From Vigna angularis (Eukaryota; Streptophyta; Magnoliopsida; Fabales; Fabaceae): 64,000 nucleotides of DNA. The stretch lies in NCBI RefSeq assembly GCF_016808095.1, contig NC_068976.1, positions 34,032,371-34,096,370 on the forward strand, in the 5' to 3' direction. This document shows, piece after piece, positions 63,980-64,000 of this stretch. Position 1 is the first letter of the stretch. Each line of letters starts with the position of its first letter. A model generated the notes under the pieces. The model saw nothing but the letters and a program-made list of their open reading frames with translations, did no database searches and was not told where the DNA came from. The position numbers and the translations under genes are program-made.

Positions 63980-64000
63980 TCAACTTTTCTTTTTCTTTCT

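Overview
This window comes from a repeat-rich part of a plant nuclear genome, most likely a Phaseoleae legume such as Vigna or Phaseolus. That taxonomic call is inference, based on the AT-rich background, the retrotransposon families and plant-specific gene fragments (GH35 beta-galactosidase, BZR1/BES1, 14-3-3, U-box/ARM). I found no intact cellular gene. Nearly everything recognisable is a transposable element, a relic of one, or a host-gene fragment carried inside one.

Bases 1-23,000: a 5'-truncated LINE tail (1-352), a decayed LTR-like block (about 3,440-4,920), and three CACTA DNA transposons with matching 3-bp target duplications (5309-6676, 8119-17073, 21145-22818). None has a visible transposase. 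The middle element is the most interesting object here. It carries unspliced fragments of a beta-galactosidase gene (minus), a BZR1/BES1 transcription-factor gene (plus) and a 14-3-3 gene (minus). Its beta-galactosidase exon is interrupted by a very young, almost intact Ty3/gypsy chromovirus (9443-14771; LTRs differ at 1 of 384 bases; TSD GCCAT). The third CACTA carries a U-box/ARM-repeat gene fragment.

Bases 23,000-32,930: a 2.5-kb solo LTR with perfect TSD AGATA and two internal tandem arrays (23091-25583), a deleted copia-type element with a 22-base poly(G) run in its LTR (25886-28765), and a plus-strand gypsy LTR/gag relic (about 29,102-32,927) split by a Mutator-like element with perfect 9-bp TSDs (29425-30649).

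Bases 32,930-44,790: a decayed Sirevirus-type copia element on the minus strand (LTR, env-like region, RNase H, RT, integrase end, gag). It is interrupted by a gypsy LTR fragment at 37,459 and by a nested gypsy LTR complex (39580-43996) that contains a 3.4-copy 527-bp tandem array.

Bases 44,790-64,000: a chain of truncated, recombined Athila-type Ty3/gypsy elements on the minus strand. They share tRNA-Asp-type primer sites and LTRs carrying GC-rich U3 repeats. Gag and protease survive, but RT, RNase H and integrase are missing. One copy keeps a frameshifted env-position ORF. A copia-type solo LTR (53930-54947) is nested inside.

The genes do not form a pathway. The order of events can be read from the nesting: CACTA capture preceded the chromovirus insertion, and the Sirevirus preceded the gypsy insertion into its gag.
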